Assembly (NCBI GenBank): GCA_020881915.1
Contig: JAJFPB010000004.1
Span: 4,836,001 to 4,900,000 of the forward strand
Origin: Paramyrothecium sp. XJ0827
Taxonomy: Eukaryota > Ascomycota > Sordariomycetes > Hypocreales > Stachybotryaceae
DNA: 64,000 nt
Direction of reading: 5' to 3'
In this document: positions 21,315 through 33,849 of the stretch, piece after piece
How the letters are laid out: each line of letters starts with the position of its first letter
Position numbering within the stretch: position 1 is the first letter of the stretch
Made by a program: the position numbers and the translations under genes
Notes under the pieces: model-generated
What the model was told of the DNA's origin: nothing
Databases searched by the model: none
Seen by the model: only the letters and a program-made list of their open reading frames with translations

Positions 21315-21411
21315 GGAGACAAGTACACATCGCATACACCGGAGCCAGTTCCATTCTCTTCGATATCAGCACAATCTAGTTTTGTTTTTCTGATGCGTCT
21401 ACCTGAATGTG

Positions 21412-24400
21412 CTAAATACTTGAAACACCCGATGTCGTCGTCCCCACGTCCATGGCATTGCTGACCGCCGTCACAAGCCTCCAAATTCCAACCGCAATAA
21501 TGCAACCTAGTACTAGGATAACAAGAACGATGGTCACTCCCACCTTGGCAGCGGTAGCTAGTCCAGACGTCCAAATGGGCGTCAGGATGGCCGCAGAGAT
21601 GGCCAGTACTATGGCTATGGCTACAGCTATCCGCCTCATCCGCTCATCGTAGTTACGAAGCTTGTAGATGAAAGCGGCAATTCTGTCCACGTTAAAGGCG
21701 ATGATGATTAGGGGTATTGATAGGCCGAGACCAATGGTCACTGTTTGCATCGATATGAGTATTACATCTCCTGATCAGGTTTGGACAGATTTTCACTTAC
21801 GGATGGACTTCATCACGTAGTCGAACGGGATCTTTTCGTTGTTGTCCAAAGGGTAACCATTGGTGTCGATAGAAAAGACCGCAGCGATAAATGACACGGG
21901 TAGCTGTAGCCATTAGCATCAAAAGCATCCATGCGACAACGTTGTGCAACTTACAAACAGAATGGTCACCACCGTGAAGACGATCACAGTTTTGCCTTGT
22001 CTGGCGGTGTCTCGCGCGGACTCACGTGCGTACCACGCTTCAGCCAAGCTGGCTTGTTTCTGCTTGAGATCCATCAAGCGATGTAACTATCCCGTTTTCC
22101 CTTAGCACAGTGACTTAATTTGAACGTAAGAATGGCCAAGTACTTACCGATGTGTCAGCCTTTTTGGCTGAATCCTCCATTCGTTCTATGCGCAACAGGT
22201 GGTTTTCGAGCGTCCTCATCTCTACTTGCGAAGGCTTCCGACTGTCTGCCGTTGAATGCTTCAGGGCTTTATTCATATCATTGAGCACGGCCTCCTGATC
22301 CCTCAATACCATTTTCAAGGTGTGAAGTTCGTCGAGAATGTCTTCCACCTCAATCATGAGCTCTGTTTCGTTTGTGATGTCCATGACCTCGTGTTCCCTT
22401 TGGCCGTCTTTCAGTTCGCTGAGTGCTTCCTTGAATTGCTTGAGATAGCTAGCTACTTTGTCGTTCTTCGCAAGTTAGAACGAACTATGCATGGCAAGAT
22501 TTGATGGGAAGAGTTTCTTACCACACTACCAATCGATCGCTCAAAGAAATCGAAAAATAGGAATTCGTCAGGGGCGTGATGTGGATCGAACACATCCACA
22601 CAGGAGGTGGTGATGAGGCCTGCGAGGTCGTAAACGGAGGTCAAGGCGCCTCGGCTCTGCTTGAATAAGTGTCGGGTTACACGATGCGGAATACTCAGAG
22701 GGTCGTCTTGAGTCATCTCTGGCCACGTGTCTGTCGCATCAAGGTAATACTCCCGCCTTTTTCGTTCGCTCTTGGCGTGCTTTTTGGAGCTTTGCCCTCC
22801 AATAATCATCATAGCGGGATGCATGTTGAGATGTGTTTTTTGCAAGGGGTTATGGCCGCCAACCCACTTCAAGAATGCCGATTTGGGAATCTGCAGAGAA
22901 GGGGCCCTGGGCCTGACCCCCCTTGTTACCCAAGACTCCCAGCGAAGCGGGCTGCATGTAACAATCGTGTCTTGTTTGATGTTAGTGTTAGTAGACGGTG
23001 GGTGGCTGGAGAACAAACCTTTACCAAGGACCCATAGCCAAAGCTGATCAACCATGAAAATCTTGGTCTCGGTCGTAGGGTCTTCCTTTGTATATCGATA
23101 TATGACTTGATCATCATCACTGTGGGAGGTGGTTTTTATATCTGCATATCCGTATTGATCCAATGTCCGCCGGGGTTGATATGCTAGTACTCCAGGTTCG
23201 TAGTAGCCCCGAATCAAATGCTCATTGAGGCTTCTGGTGGGAGCCATGGGTCTGTACCTTTCCGGTCGTCTTGTCGTTGATCCTAAAGGTGGAGGATTCT
23301 GGCTCTTTCGGGAAAATTGGTCGTATCCCAAATCTCTAGACCGCTCATTTTCCAAGCTTTTGCTATCTCTTATGTCACGACTCCCTTGGTCTGTCCGTCT
23401 TTCTCGTCCGTCAGTCGTGTCGACAGCACTCGAGTGAGTTGACGTATTTTTTCTCCTGCTTTCAATGCTGTCTCGGCCCTGAATGGAGGTCGGACGACTA
23501 GAAGGTAGGCTCATATCTTCTGGTCGCACGGAGGCCTCATCCTGTCGCGTTGATCCTACTTCATGAGCCTCTGCATCTTGACTTCTTGGCTGTTGATGCG
23601 GGTCGTTAGTAGATGATTGTACATCATGCATCCTCGGTTCAGGTTGAGGTTGTCTTTCCAAATCAGGTACAGCACTTGACACCGAACTGACACTAGATTG
23701 CGGCTTCCTATCACGCCATCTACTCAGCTTTGCCTTGGCAGAATGGAAAGCAATTCGAGGCCATGACCATCCTTTTGGCCTGGGATCCTCGGAACTAGAT
23801 GTGGTTATAGAGGAGGAAGTGGAAGCTATAGGTGGCATAGGAGGTGCAGTCGGCTTGCGATTGAGGACACCCGGTTGGCTCGGCCGCGAGGCTCCACTGC
23901 CATGTTGGGATTCAGCGGTCATCCGCGGCATGCGAGAGGTTTGTTTTTTCTTGCCTTTCCTGGCTTCTTCTAGGACCTTGGCCATCTTAGAGTATCCTGT
24001 ATATGTCTCAAAGTGAAGATATGGGACCTAGGGCAATTAGCTCAGATACGACTTCCGTCTCAGTGAGCGATAGGTCGTCTTACGAAGGAAACCATACCAT
24101 CGTCGCCGCCAGCAGTCCAGGAGGTAAGACCCTAGCCAGGTGAAATTTTTATAAGCGTCATCATTGTGAAAAATAATATGACTTGGGGACTTACCGGCGT
24201 ACGGCGACTTTGTGAACGTAACGTCGACAAATAGGTTGAAGATGAAGGTTTCCGGCCGGTTGTGTGCTTGGCTAGATCTAGCTCTGCCATTGATTCTTCA
24301 TACATCTCAGCCGAGATCCCGCCTTTCTCGGCAGCAATGCGTCTGATCAGAGTCTATGACAGATTTAGTTCACACTGCGTTTCCACGTCATCTGCGGCCG

Positions 24401-25590
24401 TTCTTGATCTACTCACCTCGGCCCAAACCATCTGTTCAACATGTCAGTGAGATGTCAAGGCAGATATGGACAATCGGGTGTGCGAAAGAGTCACATACAT
24501 TGTTAGAAGGTAGGTGATACCAAGTGAAATCCGGGGCTTTGCCTCCCGACTCGCTTTTGAAGGCATCCGGCCCGTGCCTGTAGAGAAGCTCGTAGATAGA
24601 CACACTCTTGGGAATCATCTGCTCGCGCTCGCCGCCCGTGAAGAAATCAATGACAATAGCTTCCATGCCTTGGCATGCAACGATTTTATGGTTGTCAGTC
24701 TCGGGCGGTGGTGGTGAGGGTTTGAGAATCGTAAATGGTTGCTCAGCCGCCGGGTCCGCCGTATGGATGCGCGGTCCCTGCCACACGGTTTCGCCTTGCA
24801 GGAGGTCGAGCATCTCGTTGTTCCCTTGCGCCAAGTCCAGAACCGAGAAGCCGTCCGATCTCCATGTCCGCGTGCTTGCGCCTCTCTGCAAGAGGAGCTT
24901 TGCGGCTTCCAAATGGCCACGTTCGACAGCCCGAAAGATAGGCGTGGCACCGTCAAAGTCTCTGGGGTCAACCTTGGCTCCCCCATCCAACAGTGCTTGG
25001 ATCGAATCCACATCGCCGTTGTCTGCGGCCAGATGCAGTGCGGTTGGGGGGTCTTCAGAGTAGAAAGTGTCGGGATCGGCACCGGAATCGATCAGCAATG
25101 TTATCATTCTCGGCTTCCTGTTCCAGACAGCAAGAAGCAGAGGCTCCCTCGCATCATGTGACGCCCGGCTCGCATCAGCTCCAGACTCAAGAAGCAGTCG
25201 AGCCACCTTGACATTTCCCAGCCGAGCAGCCTCGTGCAATGGAGTTGAGCCCGCGAGGTCGGCATCAGGCGACGCACCGTGTTTCAGTAGAGCCGCTACC
25301 AGGTCGGTGGTCTCTGCCTCCACTGCCAAGCCTAGAGGTGTTATTCCATCATGTGTTTCGGCCTCGACGTATGCGCCATGGTTCAGGAGACAGTGGACTG
25401 CTGTGAGACTGCCATGGCGAACAGCCAGATGCAGGGCAGTGTCACCATGGTAATCCTGGACATTGAGGTCTGTGTCAAAACGATCCAGCAACTGAGCCAG
25501 TAGGTCGTGGTTGTCTGATTCGGCAGCTTCAAACAGTTGTTGAGCCAGTGGCTCCTCCAGTATGCCAACCGGCACAGACTCCGACCCCAT
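21412..25590 (-). CDS. ankyrin-repeat CorA-like transporter-type protein
   Basis: Nine exons read right to left: 25590-24499, 24431-24417, 24353-24195, 24131-24084, 24027-22522, 22465-22148, 22086-21955, 21903-21801 and 21740-21412. All introns (51-68 bp) keep phase and yield 1233 residues. Residues 1 to about 280 are ankyrin repeats (GDTALHLAVRHGSLTAVHCL, GSTPLHEAARLGNVKVARLL and others). Then come WYHLPSNNMVW, MVSFVPYLHFET, a long low-complexity Ser/Pro/Arg region, IFMVDQLWLWVLG, a predicted coiled coil, and LMDLKQKQASLAEAWYARES before two membrane helices near the C terminus. This is the fungal CorA-like (PF01544) layout. The magnesium-channel GMN motif is absent: the first helix ends LPVSFIAAVFSID. 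A membrane protein with regulatory ankyrin domain is likely; ion transport is unproven. Confidence 0.88.
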
Positions 25591-26104
25591 ATTCTTGAAG
25601 CTCGAGGCGGCAGGCGAGCACCCAGTCCGTCAAGGATGATCCTAGACAGCTCGTATTGGTGTACGTACACTAACAATTCCCGCCCGGGTTTTGTGGATAA
25701 AGATTGTTCACTTCCAGACTGGGTTCGGTCTTGGCATCGCCGGCACTCTCAAGCGTGCAGACTCTCCAGGACTAGTCGAGATGGCGACGGTCTTTGGCTG
25801 GCTCAATTTTCCTGGCATGTTTACTTTCGACTAAGCTCTGCATATTGTCCTATCGATAAGACTGACAAAGGGCCTGCTGCGTTGACCCTGGTCAGCAGAG
25901 CCATTGGGGCTAAATACCCTACATCTTGCACTTCCCTGTGGAATGGCACAATATTGCCGGTGTAAGACTCAACCATATATGCTTTGAGTGCTCAGAGCCA
26001 GCAAGGACGTGATTGTTAGTCAAGGTCTCATCATGGGTAGTTTAATCTATGGAATAAAATGTGAGTCTGTCACTTCCAACAATCCCCGTGTCACATCTTC
26101 TTGA
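25591..26104. other. upstream region of the ankyrin-CorA gene
   Basis: About 0.5 kb between the ankyrin-CorA start codon and the left end of the piggyBac-type element. It should hold the promoter of that gene; no other feature seen. Confidence 0.5.
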
Positions 26105-26212
26105 ATCCCCTTGACTGCGCGAAGCCTCAGATGATGTAACGATCCCCACAATATCTTAGTCATGATGTCGGTACATAAAGTAACTTCCTAGCCCTGCCCC
26201 ACCTAATTTACT

Positions 26213-28422
26213 ATGTACGCCGCTTCCTACGATACCTCAATGCCTGACACAAGATCGAAAAGTCAGCGGCAGAGCCGTCGGGGCCGGGCCCGGCATGACG
26301 ATGCCGCTGCTGCCTCTGCTGAAGCTATTTCCAACGGACCAAGGCGAGGGCCGCCACGCCGGGCCCGGCAGCAAGCTGTTGCTGCCGCTGCTGCCGTTGA
26401 AGCTGCTGACGATGTTGAAGCTGCTGACGATGTTGAAGCTGCTGACGATATTGAAGCTGCTGACGATATTGAAGCTGCTGATGATATTGAAGCTGCTGAC
26501 GATATTGAAGCTGCTGACGAAGGTGGTGTTGAGCTTCCAATTACGATGAACAAGAGCCGGCCGGAACAAGCCCACGATAGCACACAAAGACCGGAAATTG
26601 ACCCCTGGACGCTGTAGGCACCGAATTCGAGCCTTTCCAAGTCCCTGAACGCCCCTTCCAAGTCCGACAGCTCCCTGAGACCCCGTTGAAGCTATTCCAG
26701 CATTTCCTACCTATTTGGCTCGTTGCAAAATGGGTCAAATATACCAATAATGATCGGACCGCTGCTGATCCTAATGATCCGGCCTTGAAGATCTAGCCGT
26801 CAGAGACGGTGGAAACCGACCTCCGTTCAAGAGATATATATATGGATAGCTATGACTATCTATATGGACAGACACCCAGAAAAACAGCTCTCCAGCTATT
26901 GGAAGGAGCCAAAAGGCGGCAGCAATATCTCCCCACCGAATATCACGATATATGTCATATGATCGGTTTATCCTACTGAAAAACCGGCTTCGAATTCATG
27001 ATCCAGATAACATAGAAATAGGGGTGCCGGGCCCGTACAATAAGGTCAACGAATGGGCCCTTGTCCTGATGGAAGCCGCCCTCAGCATCGTCATCGTCGG
27101 CAGCATCATTGGCGTCGATGAAGCTATGCAGGGCTTCCAAGGAGGTCCAGCCAGACTGTGACGATTAAGACGAAGCCCACGCCCACAGGGCTCAAGATCT
27201 GGGTCCTAGCTGTCAAGGGATATATATTACAGTGGATTTGGCATAGGCCCGGCACCCAATACGGGCCCGTCGGCATCGAGGCCCGTAAGGGCCCGAAGGT
27301 CAAGCTATTAGACAGATCATCAAACAAGCCGCCGGCTTTGAACCCTACCCAAGCTGTCGTTGTTGCCCTAGTAAATCGGCTACCTAGGGAGACGTACCAT
27401 ATCTATATAGATAACCTTTTCTCGTCCCCGGACCTATTCAAAGCTCTGAGGCAGCTGGGGATAGGGGCCACCGGCACATGCCGTACGAACTGTGGGATCT
27501 ATCGTGAGATAGTCAAATTCAAGGACAACGATAGAAAAGGACAACAGATGTGGCCTTGGGGCCGGCTCGAGAGCTGGCCCACGCCGGATAATAAGGTAGG
27601 AAGCCCTAGGAAGCCGGGCCCTAGGGAAATGCATTACTGACCGTCTTCCAGGTCAACCAAATCGCATGGAAGGACAATGCCTTAGTGTTGTTTCTGACCA
27701 CTGTTTATGACGGCTCTGAAACCGCTGTCTGCCTTAGAAAACGCCCTAAAGGTGGGCAGCCATATTCACGCCCAATTCAACAGTTTTTCGGTGACGAGGG
27801 CATCAAGGAAGTATCCGTGCCGTTGATAGCTGCTGACTATAATTTATATATGAATGCAGTAGATAGAGGTGATCATCTTCGAGCAAATATGAAGACAAAG
27901 CATCGTCAGAGACGGGGCCCTGCCCGGGCTCTTGCTTGGTCCTTTTTGCTTAAGACAGCTATTTGTAATAGCTTCATTTTACAACGGGACGGGCAGCCGG
28001 CCTTTGAGCCCTCTAAGACACTTAGTGAGTGGCAGGACCGGATTTCTGACGCCCTATGTGAGTATTACTATGATAGCTATCGTCAGACAGCTCCATCAAG
28101 GAAACGCTATCGAGCTGGGGACGAATTTACGCCTGTCTGGCAGCATAATTTTGGTCCCAGAGGAAAAAGGGATCGTTGCAAGGGCTGTCAAGGCATTCGA
28201 ATTTCCCCTCGAACACAGAGCTTTCAAAATGCTAGAAAACGCCGGGCCCTGGAGCCGTTAGATGTAAATAGCTTCAACAGGCCGGGCCCTGACGATATCG
28301 TTGAGCCGGAGCCACCGGAGGGCTTGAATATCAAGCAGACGGAAGATGGTTGTCTGACATGCGATGTACCCCTATGTAACGAAGGAAAATGCTGGTACAT
28401 CTACCATCAGCCAATTTACTAG
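26213..28422 (+). pseudogene. piggyBac-type transposase remnant
   Basis: Read along the plus strand, frames switch several times. 26213-26617 gives a basic N terminus (SKSQRQSRRGRARHD) then seven acidic EAADD repeats. 26620-26960 gives FLPIWLVAKWVKYTNND with an internal stop near 26794. 26952-27161 holds MSYDRFILLKNRLRIHDPD and GVDEAMQGF (first catalytic Asp region). 27158-27640 holds KPTPTGLKIWVLAVKGY and HIYIDNLFSSPDLFKALRQLG (second Asp). 27640-28422 holds NAVDRGDHLRANM (third Asp region), RGPARALAW and a Cys-rich tail ending CDVPLCNEGKCW. These are the expected motifs in the expected order. An intron near 27595-27650 is plausible. With at least one stop and several frame changes in the N-terminal third, the copy cannot make a full transposase. 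Confidence 0.85.
26396..26521 (+). repeat. seven tandem 18-bp units
   Basis: Seven head-to-tail copies of GTTGAAGCTGCTGACGAT or its ATT-starting variant, encoding VEAADD or IEAADD. The first three units begin GTT and the last four ATT, so the array grew by local duplication of both forms. It lies in the acidic N-terminal part of the transposase frame. Confidence 0.95.
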
Positions 28423-28511
28423 AGCTTCGATGTATCTAGATTTTACCCGGTTCCAATTGGTCAAGATCCCAGTCCGTTACAACATCTGAGGCTTCGCGCA
28501 GTCAAGGGGAT

Positions 28512-30773
28512 AGAGCCCATTTTGGTGGCGCGACGTACTGCGAAGACTTCTGCAATAACAGAAATCAATTCACATGTCTTGGCAGTACAGTCGTAATTGT
28601 CTATCACTTTCGTGCTTTTGGGGATAATGTACAGATTTTGTCCAAATTTGGTCTTGACACAGCTATTTACTACCCATGTACTACAAAAACGACCTTCATC
28701 AGCGCGGATTATAAATGCTGCTGTGAACAACAATGAGCTCTCATGCTATGTAGGGGCCAGTACCGGCTCTCGCAGGGCTCAAATGCATTCGGGGATGTTA
28801 TACTTGGAAATGTCACCCAGACCAATTCTTTTGTTGATAGCTACTGGGTTAACTAACGACGAGCTACCGGCTGCGTTACATTTCACGCTCATCCTCACGA
28901 ACGATGTGTTCGTCTCGAACCCCCCCTGCAATAAGTTGTAGACTTAGACCAAGAAACCGTTTCGGTCTTGAGATGTTTATAGATATTCTGTGCGTCTAAC
29001 CAGTCGGCTTTTTACACGACAGGTCCTCCTGACCAGGATCATGTGGCGAGTGTTGGCCGAAGTCGAAGCTCTAAAATGATGTCAGAATTTAGGCTTACAG
29101 TTTCGGCACAGCATCAGAAAATATATGCAAGTTGGGATTGCTGCTTTAATAAAAGGATGAGCCAAATCACACAAGAACATGAATTGCCCTCCCAGTAACA
29201 AAGTTTGCGACAACTGGCTACCCTACAGTCCTGATGTTGTCACGGATTTGTGCTCTATCCACAGGGGCCAATCAAATGAGGTTTCACATTCCACGCCTTT
29301 CCTCGTTGGATTTGGAAGAGATCTGGATTGTTTTCCGCGTATCGCACCGACTGTACAGAAGAGGGGGATTTTAAGCTAGTGGATATGATCCACTTCTTCT
29401 CTTTCGTGTTTAAATTAACAGGAAAAAAAGAATGGACGGGTAAATTGCCAGACACGCAGCGCATGATGCCAGTGTATCTGCAATGGTCGGTAGCGGCAAC
29501 GCCGGCTCTTACTAGATCCCTTTCAATGACCGCTGGTTGGATGAATTTCTGAGGTGAGCTCCGTAGTAAAGCTCACACAGACGCCGTTTGAGGCCCTACT
29601 GACCTTGTCGCCTGATTGACTGATCGCCCCCCCCCCCTTCGGACCAACCACGCCGTTCAGCGGACAGAGGCCGACGATCAGGGGAACCATAGATTTTAAG
29701 CTTATTGGCAGCCCTTTTTTGCGCAAGCCTCAATGCCACCCCCAGTCTGGTTCTGACACACTACGACTCTGTGGCCTACCGGATTGCTCGTCTACGCAGT
29801 GGCCGAAACTGTCAGAGGCCCGCACGGGCTCAGGTGCAACGTATCATGTTGGTCTGAAGGATCGGGCGCAACTGTCGGTCTGTCTGTCTGTGTGTCTGCG
29901 TGTCTGTTTGTCTCAAGTGTCTGTCTGCTTGTCTGAAGTGTCTATCCGCCAGTCTGTAGCGTCGCCATACCGCACCGCGACACTCCGTATTGTCGCCCAG
30001 ACCAGAAGCGCGAGCGACACACAAGCAAACACGAAATTGCTCGGGGGCGCACACCTCCTTATTATACTAAGCAAATGCGCGCGCCCATTTCCCCGACACA
30101 GCCACCCTGGGATTTGCTTCGCTTACCCACCGTCATCATCCCCGTGTCCAATCGCCGGACATGCCCAGCGTATAAACGCGCAAGCGCCAAGACTGCCCAG
30201 ACTTTAAGCGTGCCCCTGTCCCCGTCACTTGGTCGTCTGGCCCTCCCGCTCTCCTTTTTCCAACCCTTTTTTTAAACTTGGCGCTCGTTTGTGGCTACTG
30301 TGCATTTCTGCTTCTGCCGCTTGTTCGATTTGCGGAGTGCCTTCTCTTCCCTCCCTCCCTCATTCACCTGCGTCATTCATTGTCCCAGTTTCTCCCGCCG
30401 CTGTCGACAGCTTCTTCTCCAGTTTCCTTCCCGCCCCTCTTCTCTCTTCCTTGTCTTTCCTGTTACCAATTATACCCTCTCTCGTTTTTATTGTCCGCTC
30501 GCTCCCACTCACCATTCTTTTTCGAGGTACTTTAATCTACGCTCGTTGGTCGTGCGACAGGAATTCGTCTCTTCTCTCCGCAATCTAGAACACTTGGATC
30601 ACGCTCCCTCCGCTTCGTGACTACCGGCATACCGAATTAGCCTTTTACGGTTCGGGGGCTCACTCCAACAGTAACGCTGCCTTGCTCTCCAAGGGGCTGC
30701 CTCTCCCGCTGCTCCTCCTCGATTTCGCGGCTCACGTCAACACACCTTCCGCGTGACCCGCGGAGTCGCAATC
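28512..30773. other. long upstream region of the GH76 gene
   Basis: About 2.3 kb. It holds a run of 11 C at 29627-29637, a CTGT-rich microsatellite at about 29872-29945, and a long pyrimidine-rich tract at about 30225-30560 with CCCTCCCTCCCTC. Such tracts are common in promoters and leaders of well-expressed fungal genes. I see no gene. Confidence 0.5.
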
Positions 30774-32294
30774 ATGAAGAGTCCCTTCCAGGTCGCGACG
30801 CTGGGCCTGGCCTTATTTGGAAACGTAGCGAGATGTGTTCCTCTAGAAATTGGCAATGAGGGTGAGGCGACCTTGAATACAGTGACCGTGTCGGGCGATC
30901 AGCTAACGGCGGGCCTCAGACTCGGTTAAAGAAGCCGCCGCTACCCTGGCCTACGGAATGATGGGCTTCTATTACGGTAACAACACAGGCGATACTCCTG
31001 GAAACTTGCCAGACCCCTACTACTGTGAGCAGCTGTCACTGTCCTGACTCGCCGCTTCGTGCAACTAACGAAATGTCGAATAGGGTGGCTGGCTGGTGCC
31101 ATGTTCGGCACCTTGGTGGATTACTGGAAAATCACCGGCGACGACTCATATGTCGAACCTACGAGGCAGGCGTTGATGCATCAAATGGGCGAGACATTGG
31201 ATTACATGCCGGACAACCAAACGATGACCATGGGTAACGACGATCAGGGCTTCTGGCTCATGTCCGCCATGTCTGCAGCGGAGGTCGTCTTCCCCGACCC
31301 TCCCGAGGACCACCAGCAGTATTTGGCCGCGGTCCAAGCCGGATTCAACGAGTACGTCGTTCGCTGGAACGAGTCGCAGAATGACTGTGGAGGTGGACTT
31401 CGATGGCAGGTCTTCTCCTTCAACAACGGCTACAACTATAAGAACACCATTTCCAACGGCTGCTTCTTCAACATCGCCGCCCGACTGGCGCGCTACACTG
31501 GCAACATGACGTACGCTGCTTGGGCCGGCGAGGTCTATGACTGGCAGCTCGCGACAAAGCTGATCACTGAGGAGGGCGCGGCCCGCGACGGAGTCACGAT
31601 CAGGGGGTCCGACTGCAGCGACATGGATGTCATTGAGTGGAGTTATAATGCCGGCATCTACATTGGTGGCGCGGCAGTCATGTACAACATTACCGAGGAC
31701 GACAAGGAACAACATGACTTGTGGAAGGGAAGACTGGATAATCTCCTCGAGTACTCTTTGAAGAAATTCACCAAGGATGGCATCGTTCACGAGCAATTTT
31801 GCGAACCGCATAACACATGCAAGACCGATCAGCGGAGTTTCAAGGGCTACTACATCCGGTGGCTCACGATGGCCGCCCAGATGGCGCCCTACACTCAGGA
31901 GACGATCCGACCAATAATTGAGTCAGCGGCCGAGTTCGCCGCCGCCTCGTGCACAGGTAGTGTCAATTCGATGATCCCGCCATTCAGAGGCCATCCCGGC
32001 ACGGCCTGCGGATTCACCTGGCTTCCCAAAGAAACGAACGACGAATGGCGCGGTCCCAGCGAGCAGATGAACTCGCTTTCCGCCATCATGTACACCCTCG
32101 CGGACCGTGTGGACCTGATGGTCTCGGCTGATACCGGTGGCACCTCCCAGGGCGATGTCAATGGTGGAAGCTCCGACGCGGACCGACTTAGGACGTTGAA
32201 GGACATCACCACTGGAGACAGGGTTGGGGCTGGCTTCCTGACGGCTCTCATCTGCGCTGGTGTTCTGGGCGGCACATCCTTCTTAATTCTATAG
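30774..32294 (+). CDS. GH76 mannan endo-1,6-alpha-mannosidase, DFG5/DCW1-like, GPI-anchored
   Basis: Three exons (30774-30861, 30920-31024, 31084-32294) with 58 and 59 bp introns give 467 residues. The N terminus is a secretion signal (FQVATLGLALFGNVARC). The GH76 fold shows AATLAYGMMGFYYGNN, YYWWLAGAMFG, the catalytic pair in GNDDQGFW (Asp about 117-118), GGLRWQVFSFNNGYNYKN and SNGCFFNIAARLARYTGN. The C terminus ends in a hydrophobic tail (FLTALICAGVLGGTSFLIL) after a small-residue stretch GGSSDAD, as expected for a GPI signal. This is the Dfg5/Dcw1 family, which helps transfer GPI-anchored mannoproteins to the cell-wall glucan and is needed for hyphal growth. Several NxT/NxS sites suggest N-glycosylation. 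A standard fungal cell-wall gene, flanked by long non-coding stretches. Confidence 0.93.
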
Positions 32295-33849
32295 AGTTGG
32301 AGAACATCGGCTACCAGTATTTGCTTTTTCGTTTTGCGGTATATCATAACATCTCATTTGATTCATTCCAGGATTAGGGAACAAAGGCTTCAGTCTGACA
32401 TTTAAGGGCTGGATTGGACTGCGGGCTAATGCATGTGCCTGAGGTCGCCTATGCAGCATAAGCCTACTCATGGCTAGTTTTCTACGCCCTGTACTATATT
32501 TATGACCAATCTAGAGTACCAGCGAAAGATTTGATCTTGACACAAATTATGGCCTGTGTGACGTTTCCCCAGTCTGTCGGTACGCTTTACTGAAATGGAC
32601 CTATGTATCGAGTCCGTGGCTTGACCTACTGGGTTACAGCTTCCTAAAGCTCATATCTTGTATCCATGCAACAGTTGAGACGTGTAAGCCTCAGATGTAG
32701 CGTCTGTTGGCATTTTGTGTAGCACTGCCATCCTCGCTCGAGCTGAACATTATTTTCTTGAAGGAATGAAATTTGTGCGACTGTTACAGCCAACTTCAAA
32801 TGTGGGTTTGGGCTATTTGCAACTAATGTGTTTGACACCTAGGACTTGACTATGATCGTGTGGCGGCTCATAGAGCGCTGCAAATGCTCTACTTGACCTA
32901 CGGAAGACATGAAATGCATTGTTGAGAGCTGTTCATAATTATGAATTGTATCAGGTTCCATGATAATGAAACCCGGAAGCGCCCGGGGAAACCAGGAGAA
33001 GTCTCGGAGCCATTCTTGGCAGTCCGGTTGAAAATATAAACCAGGCTGGGCTACTAGGAATTTTTTGTGCTGGAGACGTTTCGAAACACTTCAAGTGTCC
33101 TGCCTAAGTTTGGTGCCGTTAGCTGCAACGTGAAGGGTCGCAGACGAGGCTGAACCAGTTGAAGGGGAAACCACCATTTTCCAGGTAAGCTTGTGGTTAT
33201 AGTTGCTATCATGGTATACGAGTAACCTTTCTGTTACGGCAGCTTTCTGAGCTCTGATGGGAAGCTAAGAAGACCGAGGCACAGTATTACTGTGTTCTTG
33301 AATTACTACTAAGCCCATAGTCGCTTATTTTCTCTCCTGTTCTGCCAACGTCAATGAATGTTGAGGTTGGCAAGACGGTTACTGAAGAATATTTCACTAC
33401 ACGATCTTGCACATCGTTATTCAGATATAAGTGCTGACTACACCCATCTATTGTATGCTTCAGCAGGCACGGAGGGAGGTGGAGGGCGCACAATTTTCTG
33501 TTGAGAGGGGTAGAACGCTCAGCAGGTAATCATTGGCCATAGTTCTTGGGTCCATCCTAAAGCTCATCTGCAGCCACAAGACCTTGGTGGTGCAGCGATA
33601 TCTCAATGGCTCCATCGAGTTCCTGTGTATACACGCACAGCGGAATAGATGGCTCAAGCCTTGCAAGTGCCTGTGGCACATTGTGTTCATTGCAGATATC
33701 TTCATTGCTGACTTTGTTGTTACTGTATCTGAGGTTCTGGGTATTAGACCTCCCCATTGAATCATTTTCACTGTATCTGTGTCCCTATTTGATATTCTCA
33801 AATTTGGGTCATCTTAATAAATTTCTCAATCCTAAAGCTCATAAATGAT
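32295..33849. other. intergenic stretch, no gene seen
   Basis: About 1.55 kb between the GH76 stop and the stop of the medium-chain reductase gene on the other strand. AT-rich, with only short overlapping frames. Confidence 0.6.

Larger units (their letters stand above)
26105..28511 (+). mobile_element. decayed piggyBac-type DNA transposon, 2407 bp
   Basis: The ends are inverted repeats of about 37 bp with one internal mismatch, starting ATCCCCTTGACTGCGCGAAG at the left and matching in reverse at the right (28475-28511). Inside is a transposase of the DDE_Tnp_1_7 (piggyBac) family, broken by stops and frame changes. Both ends also match a 261 bp relative at 43.3 kb. The family normally duplicates TTAA, but the flanks here are TTGA on the left and AGAG on the right, so no TTAA is visible. 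The GGGCCC-type words repeated in the element are not seen in its neighbours. Confidence 0.88.

Noticed and set aside
23985..24436. The ankyrin part and the CorA part as two separate genes
   Set aside because: Small exons between them join in phase and supply conserved family residues, so one gene is the better model.
26396..26521. A CRISPR-like array
   Set aside because: Units are directly adjacent without spacers and encode an in-frame acidic repeat in a eukaryotic transposon.
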